DNA of 64,000 bases from JAYZDK01 sp964604165 (GTDB lineage Bacteria; Myxococcota_A; UBA796; CAJQPC01): assembly GCA_964604165.1 (NCBI GenBank), contig CAZRYF010000016.1, positions 5,703 to 69,702 on the forward strand, read 5' to 3'. Position numbers and translations under genes: made by a program. The notes beneath the pieces are model-generated. The model saw only the letters and a list, made by a program, of their open reading frames with translations. It was not told where the DNA came from and ran no database searches. This document shows positions 42,943 to 51,756 of this stretch, piece by piece; position 1 is the first letter of the stretch; the number at the start of each line of letters is the position of its first letter.

Positions 42943-44475
42943 TCACACGGGAAGGGTCAGCACCACTTCTGTGCCTGCAGAGGTGGATTCCACGGAGATG
43001 TTGCCTCCGTGGGCTTCCATGATCTGCCGGGTGATGGCCAAGCCTAAGCCTGTGCCGCTGGCCTTGGTGGAGAAGAAGGGATCCAGTGCCCGTCTCAGCT
43101 CCTCCGGGGTCATTCCGGGACCGTCATCGGCCACTGCAATGCGCAGTTCGCCGTTTTGCCTGGAGACCCCCAAGTGCACCTGCTGGGCCCCGGCTTCCAC
43201 GGCGTTTCGCAGGACATTGAGCAGCGCCCCTCGCACCTGGTGGCCATCCATGTCCACGTCTCCCAGCGCTTCTTCTGAGAGAGCCAGGGAGACGCCGGCC
43301 CGGCGAAGTTCCTCCTCCAAGAGTCTTGCGACGCCCCGGGCCAATTCCAGGGGATCCTCCGGCTCCAGGACAAGCTCAGGGTGGCGGGTGAGGGCGAGGT
43401 AGTGCTCTGTGACCCGCTCCAGGTGGGTGATTCCCTCGCTCATGGTGGCCAGAATGGCTTCTGTCTCCGGCACGCGTTCGGCGGGCAGCGCGGAGATCTC
43501 CTCTCGCAACAGCTCGGCGTTCAAGGAGAGGGCGTTCAGCGGGTTCCGCACCTCGTGGGTGATCTGGGCCAGCATTTGGCCCACCAGGGCAAGGCGCTCG
43601 GAGCGGGCAATACGCTCCCGGTCGGCGAGGCGCTGGGCCTCGGCGCGGGCAGCCTCTTCTCCGCGTTGTTGCAGGGCCAAAGCCATGGCGTTGGTTTCTT
43701 CCGCGAGAATTCCCAGCTCATCCCGCCGCCCCACTGGCAGGCGCACGTCGTAGTCTCCCCCGGCAATGCGCTGTACGCCGCGGGTCAGAGCGACAATAGG
43801 GCGCAGGGCAAGCACGGAGAAGGCCAGCATGGCCATGCCGAGCACCAGGGCACCCAAGGCCATGCCCCCACTGAAGACCACGGCCCGGCGCTGGGCCTGG
43901 GCGGTGCGCTGGTAGACCCGTCGAATGGACTCGTCCACGCGGGAAGAGAACAGCTCGATTTCGGTCTCCAGGTTGGACTGGGCGTTGAGAAGGTCTCCTT
44001 CCAGTTCGGTGGCCAGATCCGACTGCCCGGACTCTACAAGATCCAGGAATCCGGTTCCGATTTCCGCGTACTCTGCGTGGGTCATTCGGATGATCTCAAG
44101 CCGGCCCCGGATGGAGGTCAGCACGGCGCGCTCCTGGGCACGGGAGGTCTGGGGAACCGCGCGATCCACAATGGAGACCCCCCGATCCACGGCCTCTCTG
44201 ACCCGCTCGGCGTAGAGGGCTGCAGGCCAGGCTTTGCGGGGGATTTCCAGGGCGTCCAGGCGGGAGAGGCGGGTCAGGTCGGTCTCCAGGCGGGCCTGGA
44301 AGGACTCCAGCTTGGCGGCGGTGCGGGCCAGGGGCAGGTAGCCCACGTCGATGACCGTGAGCTCATCTCCCAGGGAGCGCAGCCGGGCGAGCCCCATGCC
44401 GAGCGCCAGCACGAACACGAGGAAGGAAACCAGAAACGCTCCGAGAATTCGAGCGCGAAGGGAAAGACGCCTCAC
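42943..44475 (-). CDS. Membrane sensor histidine kinase with HAMP
   Basis: 510 residues. Two membrane helices (ILGAFLVSFLVFVLALGMGL near 15 and VVFSGGMALGALVLGMAMLA near 205) enclose a helical periplasmic sensor region without recognisable PAS fold. A HAMP domain follows (LALRPIVALTRGVQRIAGGD). The dimer helix has His in ITHEVRNPLNALSL, then the ATP-binding N, G1 (VADDGPGM) and G2 (GTGLGLAITRQIMEAHGG) boxes. It phosphorylates the NtrC-type regulator encoded 53 bp downstream. The promoter should lie in the 90 bp shared with the divergent chaperone lipoprotein gene. Confidence 0.92.
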   Translation of the reverse strand: MRRLSLRARILGAFLVSFLVFVLALGMGLARLRSLGDELTVIDVGYLPLARTAAKLESFQARLETDLTRLSRLDALEIPRKAWPAALYAERVREAVDRGVSIVDRAVPQTSRAQERAVLTSIRGRLEIIRMTHAEYAEIGTGFLDLVESGQSDLATELEGDLLNAQSNLETEIELFSSRVDESIRRVYQRTAQAQRRAVVFSGGMALGALVLGMAMLAFSVLALRPIVALTRGVQRIAGGDYDVRLPVGRRDELGILAEETNAMALALQQRGEEAARAEAQRLADRERIARSERLALVGQMLAQITHEVRNPLNALSLNAELLREEISALPAERVPETEAILATMSEGITHLERVTEHYLALTRHPELVLEPEDPLELARGVARLLEEELRRAGVSLALSEEALGDVDMDGHQVRGALLNVLRNAVEAGAQQVHLGVSRQNGELRIAVADDGPGMTPEELRRALDPFFSTKASGTGLGLAITRQIMEAHGGNISVESTSAGTEVVLTLPV

Positions 44476-44565
44476 AACGGAATCCTAGCCCATCGTCGAG
44501 CGCCACGCGATTGATGCCCTTCATTGCCCGTGATAGGTCCGGCTGTCTGATCGATGGAGGACCTG

Positions 44566-45621
44566 ATGCGCAAAGACTTTTTTTCCCTCTCCCTGCTCGC
44601 CCTTGTGGGGTGTGGCGGTGGTTCAGGCACAGCCACGGAGACCCCTTCTGGCACGGCCGCCTCCGAAGCGACTGAGGCCGCCTCTGGGGCAACAACCCTC
44701 TCAGACGAAGAAGCTGGCGAAGCCGTGGCTACGGTCGGGGGAATGGCCATTTCTTCCCGTGATTTTCAGCAAGCCGCTGCTCGACGCCAGCCCCCGGGAG
44801 AAGACGAGGCAGCCAACGGAAAGCAGGAGGTGCTCGATCGCCTGGTGGCGGAGAAGCTCCTCTACCTCAAGGCGGTGGAGTTGGGCCTGGACCGGGATCC
44901 CAAGGTGCAGAAGGTGATGATCAACACCCTGCTTCGGGATCAGGTCTACTCGACGGTCAAGAACGCTGACTTCCCTGAGACCGAGCTCCAGGCCTACTAC
45001 GACTCCCACAAGGAGGACTTCGTGATTCCCGCCAAGGTCCAGGTGAAGCGCGTGCTGATCCGGGTCACACCGGATCGGGACGATGCTGCCGCCAAGGCAG
45101 AAGCCCAGCGTCTTCGCGGAGAGGTCAAGGGGGACTTGGAGTCCTTCCGGGACATCGCAAGCGAGAGCTCGGAAGGGCCCTATAAGCGCCGGGGCGGGGA
45201 CATTGGCTTTGTGGCCAAGGAAGGCAAGCCAGGCTTGGATCCCGCCATTGTGGAGCAGGCCTTCAACTTGGAGGTGGACACGCTCTCGGAGGTGTTCAAA
45301 ACCCGCGAGGGCTACAACTTCATCACCGTGGCCAAGCGCCGGGACCGGGTGGAGCGAAGCTTTCAGCAGGTGAAGGGCGCGGTCCTTCGCAAGCTCAAGA
45401 ACGAGAAGCTCAAGGACCTCTATGATTCCTACGTGGAAGGCCTGCGGGATGGTGCTGACGTCCAGGTAAACGACGGCGTGTTGGAGACCTTGGAGCTGGC
45501 ACCTGCGATTCGGGGTGCCCACCCCATGCTGGAAGGCATGGAGGGTGCCATGCCAGGCATGCCCAAGGCGCCTTCTCCCAAGCTTGAGCGCAAGCGTCCG
45601 CCCACCGCTGGCGACAAGTAG
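44566..45621 (+). CDS. Parvulin-type (PpiC) chaperone lipoprotein
   Basis: 351 residues from ATG 44566 (GGAGG five bases upstream; the ATG at 44554 overlaps that site). Leader MRKDFFSLSLLALVGC is a lipobox. A Ser/Thr/Ala-rich linker, a SurA-N-like helical part (LVAEKLLYLKAVELGLD) and a parvulin domain (VQVKRVLIRVTPD, RRGGDIGFVAKEGKPGLDPA) follow. Peptidyl-prolyl isomerase and outer-membrane protein chaperone activity in the periplasm is expected. It precedes a second SurA-like gene by 6 bp. Confidence 0.87.
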   Translation: MRKDFFSLSLLALVGCGGGSGTATETPSGTAASEATEAASGATTLSDEEAGEAVATVGGMAISSRDFQQAAARRQPPGEDEAANGKQEVLDRLVAEKLLYLKAVELGLDRDPKVQKVMINTLLRDQVYSTVKNADFPETELQAYYDSHKEDFVIPAKVQVKRVLIRVTPDRDDAAAKAEAQRLRGEVKGDLESFRDIASESSEGPYKRRGGDIGFVAKEGKPGLDPAIVEQAFNLEVDTLSEVFKTREGYNFITVAKRRDRVERSFQQVKGAVLRKLKNEKLKDLYDSYVEGLRDGADVQVNDGVLETLELAPAIRGAHPMLEGMEGAMPGMPKAPSPKLERKRPPTAGDK

Positions 45622-45627
45622 ACAGCG

Positions 45628-46560
45628 GTGTTGTCCACCGCACTTTGGCTTGTGTGCCTCTTCCCTGCCCGGGGAGAGGTGGTCGATCGCATTGCCGCCG
45701 TGGTGGAGAAGGACGTGATCACCCTCTCAGAGGTCTACGCCCTGGGGGGGGAGTTCATTGAGAGTGCCGCCCAAGGGAGTGGCATGGATGATCACGCTCG
45801 CCGAGCTGCCGAGCTGGAAGTCTTGGAGGAGCTGGTGCAGCGCGCCCTGGTGGCCAGGGAGATCGAGGACCTGGGCCTGCTGGTCACCTCCGAAGAGATT
45901 GACCGGGCCATTGATGACATTGCCCAGAGCAACGGCGTGGATCGAGCCCGTCTCAAAGTGGAGGTAGAGCGCTCGGGGCTGGAGTGGGGAAACTACCGCC
46001 ACGAGTTGGAGCAGGAGCTGCGAAAGCTCAAGTTTGACCAGGTGGTGATTCAGCCTCGGATCTCTGTTGCGGAAGACGAAGTCCTCGACTTGTACAACCG
46101 GCAGGTTCGAAATGCGGACGGTCCAACCCGACGCACCATCCAGAGCATTCTGTTGCGGGAGTCCGCAGGACCCGAAGCGGTGGAGCGTCTCGCCGCGGCC
46201 AAGGCAAGACTTGCTGGTTCGGAGAGCTGGGCGGCACTCGTCGCGGAGTTTCCGGAGAGCCCCTATGCCTCCTTGGGAGGGGAGATGGGGGTGTTTTCTG
46301 CGGGGGAGCTGATGGAGGCTCTGGACGGGCCGGCCTTTGCTCTTGCAGTGGGCGAGACCAGCGACCCGATCGTCGTTCCGGGTGTAGGCACCTTTCTTTT
46401 GCGGGTCGACTCGGTGATCTCCGCGGAACCTCCTGGTCTTGAGAGCGTGCGCAGCGAGCTGGAAGGGATGCTCGTGCAGGAAAAGGTGGCCCAGGAAACC
46501 CAGATCTGGTTGGCCCAGGCCCGGCGCCGGGTCACGGTGGATATCAAGCTGGCCCCATGA
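45628..46560 (+). CDS. SurA-like periplasmic chaperone
   Basis: 310 residues from GTG 45628. Short leader STALWLVCLFPARGE, then the SurA core (VVDRIAAVVEKDVITLSE), a helical chaperone region (LVTSEEIDRAIDDIAQSNGV), and one parvulin-like domain (TRRTIQSILLRESAGPEAV, SPYASLGGEMGVFSAGEL). SurA normally has two parvulin domains, so this is a short form. The stop overlaps pdxA (ATGA). The order SurA-PdxA is the same as in many proteobacteria, which supports the call. Confidence 0.87.
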   Translation: MLSTALWLVCLFPARGEVVDRIAAVVEKDVITLSEVYALGGEFIESAAQGSGMDDHARRAAELEVLEELVQRALVAREIEDLGLLVTSEEIDRAIDDIAQSNGVDRARLKVEVERSGLEWGNYRHELEQELRKLKFDQVVIQPRISVAEDEVLDLYNRQVRNADGPTRRTIQSILLRESAGPEAVERLAAAKARLAGSESWAALVAEFPESPYASLGGEMGVFSAGELMEALDGPAFALAVGETSDPIVVPGVGTFLLRVDSVISAEPPGLESVRSELEGMLVQEKVAQETQIWLAQARRRVTVDIKLAP

Positions 46561-47576
46561 AGCGTCCACTGGTGCTGACACCGGGAGACCCGAAGGGCAT
46601 TGGGCCCGAGGTCGCGGTGGCAGCGCTCTCCCAGGTGGGGGAGGCGGCGGTGCTCGTGGGAGATGCGGCGGCGATTGAAAAGTGGGCGGGGCCCTTGCCT
46701 CGGACCGCCAGCGTGGAAGGGGCCGAGGGGGTCTGCGTTCTCGAGCCGGTGGAGGCGGGGCCGGTGGAGGTGGAATCCCTGCGTGTTGCCGTGCAGGCTT
46801 GCTTGGATGGGCATGCGGGCGCCCTGGTCACCGGGCCCATCCACAAGGCCAGCCTGGTGGAGCAGGGTTTTGCCCACCGGGGACACACGGAGTTTCTGGG
46901 GGAGCTGTGCCGGGTGCCCGATCCGGTGATGGCCTTTGTGGGGCGGCACCACCGTGCCTCCCTGGTCACCACGCACCTGCCGCTGGCCCAGGTCTCAGTC
47001 GGGATTACCCGAGCGCGGGTGCTCCAGGTGATTCGCGCCTCACACGCCTTTTGTGTGGAGAGGTTGGGCCTGGCTGACCCGCGCATCGCTGTGTGTGGGC
47101 TCAACCCTCACGCGGGGGAGGGGGGCGTGCTGGGCACGGAGGAGCTGCAACACATTGGGCCTGCTTGCGATGAGGCACGAGCGGGCGGGATCCAGGTGGA
47201 TGGCCCCGTGTCAGCGGAGGCGGCTTTTCGTTGGAACGCCTCCGGAGGTGTGGACTGGGTGGTGGGCATGTACCATGACCAGGTGCTGGCCCCCTTGAAG
47301 CTGGTGGAGTTCGGCTCTCTGGTCAACGTGACCCTGGGGCTGCCCATCTGTCGGACCAGCGTGGATCACGGTACGGCGCGGGACATTGCAGGGAAGGGCA
47401 TTGCGGATACGTCCTCGATGGTGGCAGCCATCGAGCTGGCCTTGCGTCTGGCTCAGCCTCCCCACATCTCGTCGGGCACCTCGCCCTCGCAGGGCGGATA
47501 CTCCCCCAGGGATTCCCAGTCCACGATGGGGCCCCAGGTGCGGCAGTCCGCTTCGTCGTCTCGATCGGGTTCGTAG
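46557..47576 (+). CDS. pdxA: 4-hydroxythreonine-4-phosphate dehydrogenase (vitamin B6 synthesis)
   Basis: 339 residues. LTPGDPKGIGPEVAVAAL, ALVTGPIHKASL, GHTEFLGEL, MYHDQVLAPLKL and RTSVDHGTARDIAGKGIAD are the PdxA metal- and substrate-binding blocks. It oxidises 4-phosphohydroxy-threonine with NAD(P). The domain ends near ALRLA; the last about 39 residues (Ser/Gln-rich) run into the opposite-strand lipoprotein gene (124-bp overlap) and look like antisense-coded tail rather than enzyme. PdxJ, its partner, is not in the window. Confidence 0.94.
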   Translation: MKRPLVLTPGDPKGIGPEVAVAALSQVGEAAVLVGDAAAIEKWAGPLPRTASVEGAEGVCVLEPVEAGPVEVESLRVAVQACLDGHAGALVTGPIHKASLVEQGFAHRGHTEFLGELCRVPDPVMAFVGRHHRASLVTTHLPLAQVSVGITRARVLQVIRASHAFCVERLGLADPRIAVCGLNPHAGEGGVLGTEELQHIGPACDEARAGGIQVDGPVSAEAAFRWNASGGVDWVVGMYHDQVLAPLKLVEFGSLVNVTLGLPICRTSVDHGTARDIAGKGIADTSSMVAAIELALRLAQPPHISSGTSPSQGGYSPRDSQSTMGPQVRQSASSSRSGS

Positions 47577-47950
47577 ACCGAGAGACGAAAGGACAGTCCT
47601 TCCGCATGGGTGTTGTCGCAGAGCATGGCGGTGGACTGGCCCCGGGCCACATTGCTGGGATCCGCGACGATGGACAGGCTGACCCGAAGGGAGTCCCAGC
47701 CCCCATCTACTGCGGACTCAATGGACTCCAGGGGGTGCTCCTCCGGTGCTGCGTCGGCGAGATGCAGCGCCAGCAGCCCTCCCCCCGTCCATCCGGTTGT
47801 CTGGACTCGCACTTCCCGGGTGTCAAAGGTGGCGGAGCATTCGCTCCAAAGGGTCACGATGGCTGTGTCCACAGGGGCGGAGGAGTCCTGGCCGGGGTCG
47901 GTGGGCACGAAGGCGCAGCCTGTCCATGCGGTGGAGAGGGCCAGAGGCAA
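47453..47950 (-). CDS. Lipoprotein, paralogue of the 48033-48725 protein
   Basis: 165 residues if started at TTG 47950, just after a strong hairpin (47951-47987) with AGGGG as ribosome site; the open frame extends to 48052 but that part lies within the upstream gene terminator region. Leader MPLALSTAWTGC (Cys at 12). The mature domain has TGWTGGGLLAL, WDSLRVSLSIVAD, ARGQSTAMLCDN and CRTWG, matching TIGWSSGGELSV, WDSLYLSLPIVTD, TTLFQCDQ and CTTWG of the neighbour, so the two are likely an old tandem duplication. Function unknown. Confidence 0.65.
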   Translation of the reverse strand: MPLALSTAWTGCAFVPTDPGQDSSAPVDTAIVTLWSECSATFDTREVRVQTTGWTGGGLLALHLADAAPEEHPLESIESAVDGGWDSLRVSLSIVADPSNVARGQSTAMLCDNTHAEGLSFRLSVYEPDRDDEADCRTWGPIVDWESLGEYPPCEGEVPDEMWGG

Positions 47951-47987
47951 GAAGCCCCTGCCCGCAACTGGTGCGAGCAGGGGCTTC
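47951..47987 (-). terminator. Hairpin between two paralogous lipoprotein genes
   Basis: Stem GAAGCCCCTGC/GCAGGGGCTTC (11 bp) with an inner CGCA/TGCG pair and short loop. On the minus strand it follows the 48033-48725 gene and is followed by TTGCCTC, so the T-tract is weak. Confidence 0.65.
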
Positions 47988-48032
47988 AAGATCGTGGGTG
48001 GCCGTGTGCCGGGCGGGCACAGGGGCCCGCCC

Positions 48033-48725
48033 CTACTGCCAGACGTTGTCACAGGGCGTTCCGCCCTCTACCGTCTCGAAGTCCCCACCGGTTCCGAAGA
48101 ACGCGGGGTCCTCGCCCCAGGTGGTGCAGACCGAGCTGGTGCCGGCGCTGTCATTCACCTTGAGCAGGTAGGACAAGGTGTCCAGGCGGGCCTGGTCACA
48201 TTGGAACAAGGTGGTGCCCACCTCTCCTGTGGTGGTGTTGTTCAACACCACGCTGCCGACGTCGGTAACGATGGGCAGGGACAGGTAGAGGGAGTCCCAC
48301 CAGCCGTTCTCGTCGAAGCCCTGGCTGGACGCTGGGACATCGTGGTAGTCCTCCTTCCAACCATTGGTGGCACCGGTCTGGAAGACAGACAGCTCGCCGC
48401 CGCTGCTCCAACCGATGGTGTAGAACAGGAACCAGTAGCTGTTGGTCGCGGGATCGCATCCGTAGTTCAGCGCTTCGTGGGCGTCGCCAGCGTCCGTGGT
48501 CGGATAGCTCGGGTTCGCCGAGTCTACGCCGATGGACATGGCGCCGGTGTACTGCTCTACACCGGAATCATCGGTGTCTTCGGAGCAGTCGGTAGAGGTG
48601 TCGGCGGTATCGCAGGCATCCCCCGTGTCACAGGCAGCGGTGTCGGCGCTGTCGCAATTGGGCTTGACCGGCGGACAGGCCACCAAGAGAGTGAAGCATG
48701 CAGCCACACCAAGAATTCGGGTCAT
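48033..48725 (-). CDS. Cys/Asp-rich lipoprotein
   Basis: 230 residues from ATG 48725, with GAGGAG upstream. Leader MTRILGVAACFTLLVAC. A Cys/Asp/Thr linker (CDTGDACDTADTSTDC) is followed by a single domain with NYGCDPATNSYWFLFYTIG, WDSLYLSLPIVTD and CTTWGEDPAFF. I do not recognise the fold, but the next gene is its paralogue. A hairpin lies between the genes. Envelope surface role is likely from the lipoprotein signal only. Confidence 0.76.
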   Translation of the reverse strand: MTRILGVAACFTLLVACPPVKPNCDSADTAACDTGDACDTADTSTDCSEDTDDSGVEQYTGAMSIGVDSANPSYPTTDAGDAHEALNYGCDPATNSYWFLFYTIGWSSGGELSVFQTGATNGWKEDYHDVPASSQGFDENGWWDSLYLSLPIVTDVGSVVLNNTTTGEVGTTLFQCDQARLDTLSYLLKVNDSAGTSSVCTTWGEDPAFFGTGGDFETVEGGTPCDNVWQ

Positions 48726-48738
48726 TTGTGTCTCCTCA

Positions 48739-48760
48739 TCGCGCGTCATTGTTCGCGCGA
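48739..48760. promoter_or_regulatory. Inverted repeat TCGCGCG/CGCGCGA before the lipoprotein gene
   Basis: 7-bp perfect arms with an 8-base spacer, 13 bp before the lipoprotein start and 43 bp after the hflX stop. It could be a terminator for hflX (no T-tract) or an operator for the lipoprotein gene. Confidence 0.4.
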
Positions 48761-48803
48761 GCACGCAGCGTATCCACACAGTTGGCGGCCCGCAATGGGG
48801 GAT

Positions 48804-50543
48804 TCACCCTTTGCGCCTGGGGTGGTCACCGTTCTGCTTGATCTGTTCCCGAAAGAGGGAGCGTTGGATTGCATCCAGAAGGGCCTCCAACCCGGTGCCT
48901 GCCACAGCACTGCAGAGGAGGCCGCCATGCTCAGCGCGGATTTCGGCTTGAGCCTCCTTGGGAAGTCGGTCCTGCTTGTTCAGCACCAGCATGCGGGGAG
49001 TCTCGTCGACCCCGAGCTCCTGCAGCACGGTGTCCACAGCTTGGATTTGTTGGTGGCGGGTCTTGGAGGCTCCATCCACCACGTGGAGAATCAGGTCTGC
49101 TTCCCGGACCTCGTCCAGGGTGGAGCGGAAGGCATGGATCAGCTCCTTGGGCAGGGCACGGATGAACCCCACGGTGTCCGTGAGAATCACCTCTCGCTCC
49201 TTGGGTACCCGCATGCGCCGGGAGGTGGGATCCAGGGTGGCGAAGAGCTTGTCTTCAGCATCCACCTTGGAGCGCGTCATGCGATTCAGTAAGGTGCTTT
49301 TTCCGGCGTTGGTGTAGCCCACAAGCGCCACCACCGGCAGCCCGACCCGCTTTCGCCGGGCACGTCGCATGGCCCGGTCCCGGCCGATCTTCTTCAGTTG
49401 GGTCTCGATGCGTTTCTCTCGCTCGTCTGCACGGCGCCGGTTGATCTCCAGGCGGGTCTCTCCAGGCCCCCGGCCTCCGATGCCACCGGTGAGGCGGCTC
49501 ATGGCGGTGGGCATGGCTGCGAGACGGGGTCGTCGGTAGCGAAGCTGTGCGAGTTCGACTTGCAGCTTTCCCTCACGGGTGGTGGCCCGCTGGGCAAAGA
49601 TGTCGAGAATCAGCTGGGTTCGGTCCAGCACTTTCATTTCTGTCGCTGTGGCGATGTTGCGAAGCTGAGCAGGGGACAGCTCTCCATCAAACACCAGCAC
49701 ATCGGCCCCCAGATGCATGGAGCGCAAGAGGGCTTCTTCCAGCTTTCCCTTGCCCAGAAAGGTGCGGCTGTCCGGGCGGCGCCGGGACTGGATCAGGGTG
49801 TCCAGGGTGGTGAGGCCAGCCGTATGGGCCAGGCGCTTCAGCTCTGCGACGGACTCCAGCGCTTCGGACTTGCTGCCTGTGGCCATGCCGAGAAGAATGG
49901 CCTTCTCCCGGCTGTCGGTGGCCTGTGCTTTCTGGGCCCGGGCGAATTGCGCCTCCAGGTCCCGGATGAAGCTGTCGAAGTCCTCGTCCCAGCCGTGCAC
50001 GGAGCCGTGGCGCTCGATTCGCCACATCTCCTCCTCCTCCCCATCCGGAGGCAGGAGGTGCGCCATTTCGACGGCTCCGGGAAGCCCATCCACCCCCGCC
50101 TGGATCACCACAACCGCGTCGAGTTGCAGCAGGGCCAGGTCGGTGAGGTTGTCTTTGGTGACCCCCTCCCCCCTCAGGTGCGTGACCACAAGGCGCAAGC
50201 CCCGGAAACGGCTGCTGCCAGCGCGGGCTCGCCCCAGGTCCGGAATGAAGATGCGGTGCGCATCCCCCACGATGACCTTTTCGATCCGTCCGGCGCGGTC
50301 CACAAGCAGGCCGAGCTGGCGGGAGGTGGTTCGCGAGAGCTCCGTCAGCCGTCGGGCCAGCTCCGGGTGGAGGAAGTCGCCCCGCGGCACCTGTCGCTTG
50401 TAGAGCGCGAGGAGGGGCCGGGTCTGGGAAGCCTTCAGGCCCTGTGTATTTCCGTGGAGATCAGGAATCGGTCTGCTCGGGCGCCTCCTGGGTGGGGGGA
50501 GAAGGCGGCGGGACAGCTTGACTTGCCGCGGGGGTGGGTGCAA
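48804..50543 (-). CDS. hflX: Ribosome-associated GTPase HflX
   Basis: 579 residues in the open frame. The N-terminal HflX domain (GNTQGLKASQTRPLLALYKR; LARRLTELSRTTSRQLGLLV; VIVGDAHRIFIPDLG) is the long form common in this part of the tree. The central helical domain has RLTGGIGGRGPGETRLE. The G domain has GYTNAGKSTLLNRM (P-loop), DTVGFI and NKQDR. HflX splits stalled ribosomes. The only usual start is TTG 50543, which would overlap the SPFH gene by 83 bp; the domain itself begins about 30 residues later, so the true start is uncertain. Confidence 0.92.
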   Translation of the reverse strand: MHPPPRQVKLSRRLLPPPRRRPSRPIPDLHGNTQGLKASQTRPLLALYKRQVPRGDFLHPELARRLTELSRTTSRQLGLLVDRAGRIEKVIVGDAHRIFIPDLGRARAGSSRFRGLRLVVTHLRGEGVTKDNLTDLALLQLDAVVVIQAGVDGLPGAVEMAHLLPPDGEEEEMWRIERHGSVHGWDEDFDSFIRDLEAQFARAQKAQATDSREKAILLGMATGSKSEALESVAELKRLAHTAGLTTLDTLIQSRRRPDSRTFLGKGKLEEALLRSMHLGADVLVFDGELSPAQLRNIATATEMKVLDRTQLILDIFAQRATTREGKLQVELAQLRYRRPRLAAMPTAMSRLTGGIGGRGPGETRLEINRRRADEREKRIETQLKKIGRDRAMRRARRKRVGLPVVALVGYTNAGKSTLLNRMTRSKVDAEDKLFATLDPTSRRMRVPKEREVILTDTVGFIRALPKELIHAFRSTLDEVREADLILHVVDGASKTRHQQIQAVDTVLQELGVDETPRMLVLNKQDRLPKEAQAEIRAEHGGLLCSAVAGTGLEALLDAIQRSLFREQIKQNGDHPRRKG

Positions 50544-51756
50544 CCCGGTTTACAAGGGCTGGGATGTCTACACCGATGCCAGCTTTGAGTTCCTCCACGA
50601 ATTTGACCGAGCTTGCGGCGGTGCCGTCGTGGCCGGGGAGGATGGTCAGCTTGTCTACGTGGATGCCGCTGATGGTGTCCACCAGGGAGGACATCACGTT
50701 TTGCAGTTTCTGCATCAGGAAGATGTCTCGGGCGCTGTCCCCGCCGTCTTGCCAGGTTCGAATCATCTCCTCCAGCACGAGGACGGTGGCCTTGCCGTCC
50801 TCCAGGATTTTGGCGGCCTCCCCCTTCGCTTCGGATTGCCTGGCTTCCATTTGGGCCTTGGCCGGCTCCAGGACGTCGGCAGCCAGCCGAAGGCGCACCT
50901 GCTCGATTCGGGCCCGTTGGACCTTCAGTTCTGCATGGGCGCGGGCCACGGCAGCGTGGACCTCTCCTACTTCCTCGGCCACCAGGGCCTCCCCTCGGGA
51001 GTTTGCATCCGCGATTCGCTTTGCGGTCTCGGCCCGGGTGATTTCAATCTGTGCCTGTGCCTCGATGACCCGGGCCTCCTTTCGGTTGGTGGCATCCTCG
51101 ATCACGGACTCGGCGTTGTTGGTGGCCTCGGCGGTGCGGGCTCGGCACTGGATTTCCGCGGTCTGGCGACGGCCGATGGAGTCCAGGTACCCGACCGCAT
51201 CGGAGACGTTCTGAATCTTCAACTGGTCCAGGGTGAGCCCCAGTTTGGCCAGGTCGATCTCCGCCTCGTCCAGGAGCTTCTCCCCAAAGGCCAGCTTGTC
51301 ATCGTTGACTTCTTCCGGGGTCAGCAGCGCAAGCACGCCGCGCAGGTTGCCTTCCAGGGTGTCCTTGGCGATTCGGATGATCTCGGAGCGTCGCCGGTCC
51401 TGAAATCGGACCAGGGCGTTGTGCAAAAGGGGCTGGTGCCCGGCCACCTTCAGGTTGGCCACGCCCTGCACCGTCAGGGGAATGCCGCCGCGGGAGTAGG
51501 CCTCGGTGACCACGACCTCTACGGTCATGTTGGTCAGGTCCATGCGGGAGACCCGCTCTACAAGTGGCTTGCGAATGGACATGCCCCCTTTGACGATGCG
51601 GTATCCCACCCGTCGGTTATCCACGACCGAGTGGCCGCCGCTGAACACCAGGACCTCGTTGGGGCCGCAGATGTAGAGCAGGTTCTTGATGGTGAGCCAG
51701 AAGGCCAACGTGAAGAGAATAGCGATGCCCAACAAGGCGATTGCAGAGGCGATCAT
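50461..51756 (-). CDS. Flotillin/SPFH-family membrane protein (copy 1)
   Basis: 431 residues. N-terminal helix IALLGIAILFTLAFWLTIKN, then the SPFH domain (YICGPNEVLVFSGG, YSRGGIPLTVQGVANLKVAG) and a long Ala/Glu coiled-coil (about 200-340) typical of flotillins, ending in a Pro-rich tail (APTPAASQAVPPPSPPTQE). Flotillins scaffold membrane microdomains. ATG overlaps the stop of the second SPFH gene (ATGA). It is downstream of its paralogue and an NfeD/YqiJ-like gene, the usual flotillin partner. Confidence 0.88.
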   Translation of the reverse strand: MIASAIALLGIAILFTLAFWLTIKNLLYICGPNEVLVFSGGHSVVDNRRVGYRIVKGGMSIRKPLVERVSRMDLTNMTVEVVVTEAYSRGGIPLTVQGVANLKVAGHQPLLHNALVRFQDRRRSEIIRIAKDTLEGNLRGVLALLTPEEVNDDKLAFGEKLLDEAEIDLAKLGLTLDQLKIQNVSDAVGYLDSIGRRQTAEIQCRARTAEATNNAESVIEDATNRKEARVIEAQAQIEITRAETAKRIADANSRGEALVAEEVGEVHAAVARAHAELKVQRARIEQVRLRLAADVLEPAKAQMEARQSEAKGEAAKILEDGKATVLVLEEMIRTWQDGGDSARDIFLMQKLQNVMSSLVDTISGIHVDKLTILPGHDGTAASSVKFVEELKAGIGVDIPALVNRVAPTPAASQAVPPPSPPTQEAPEQTDS

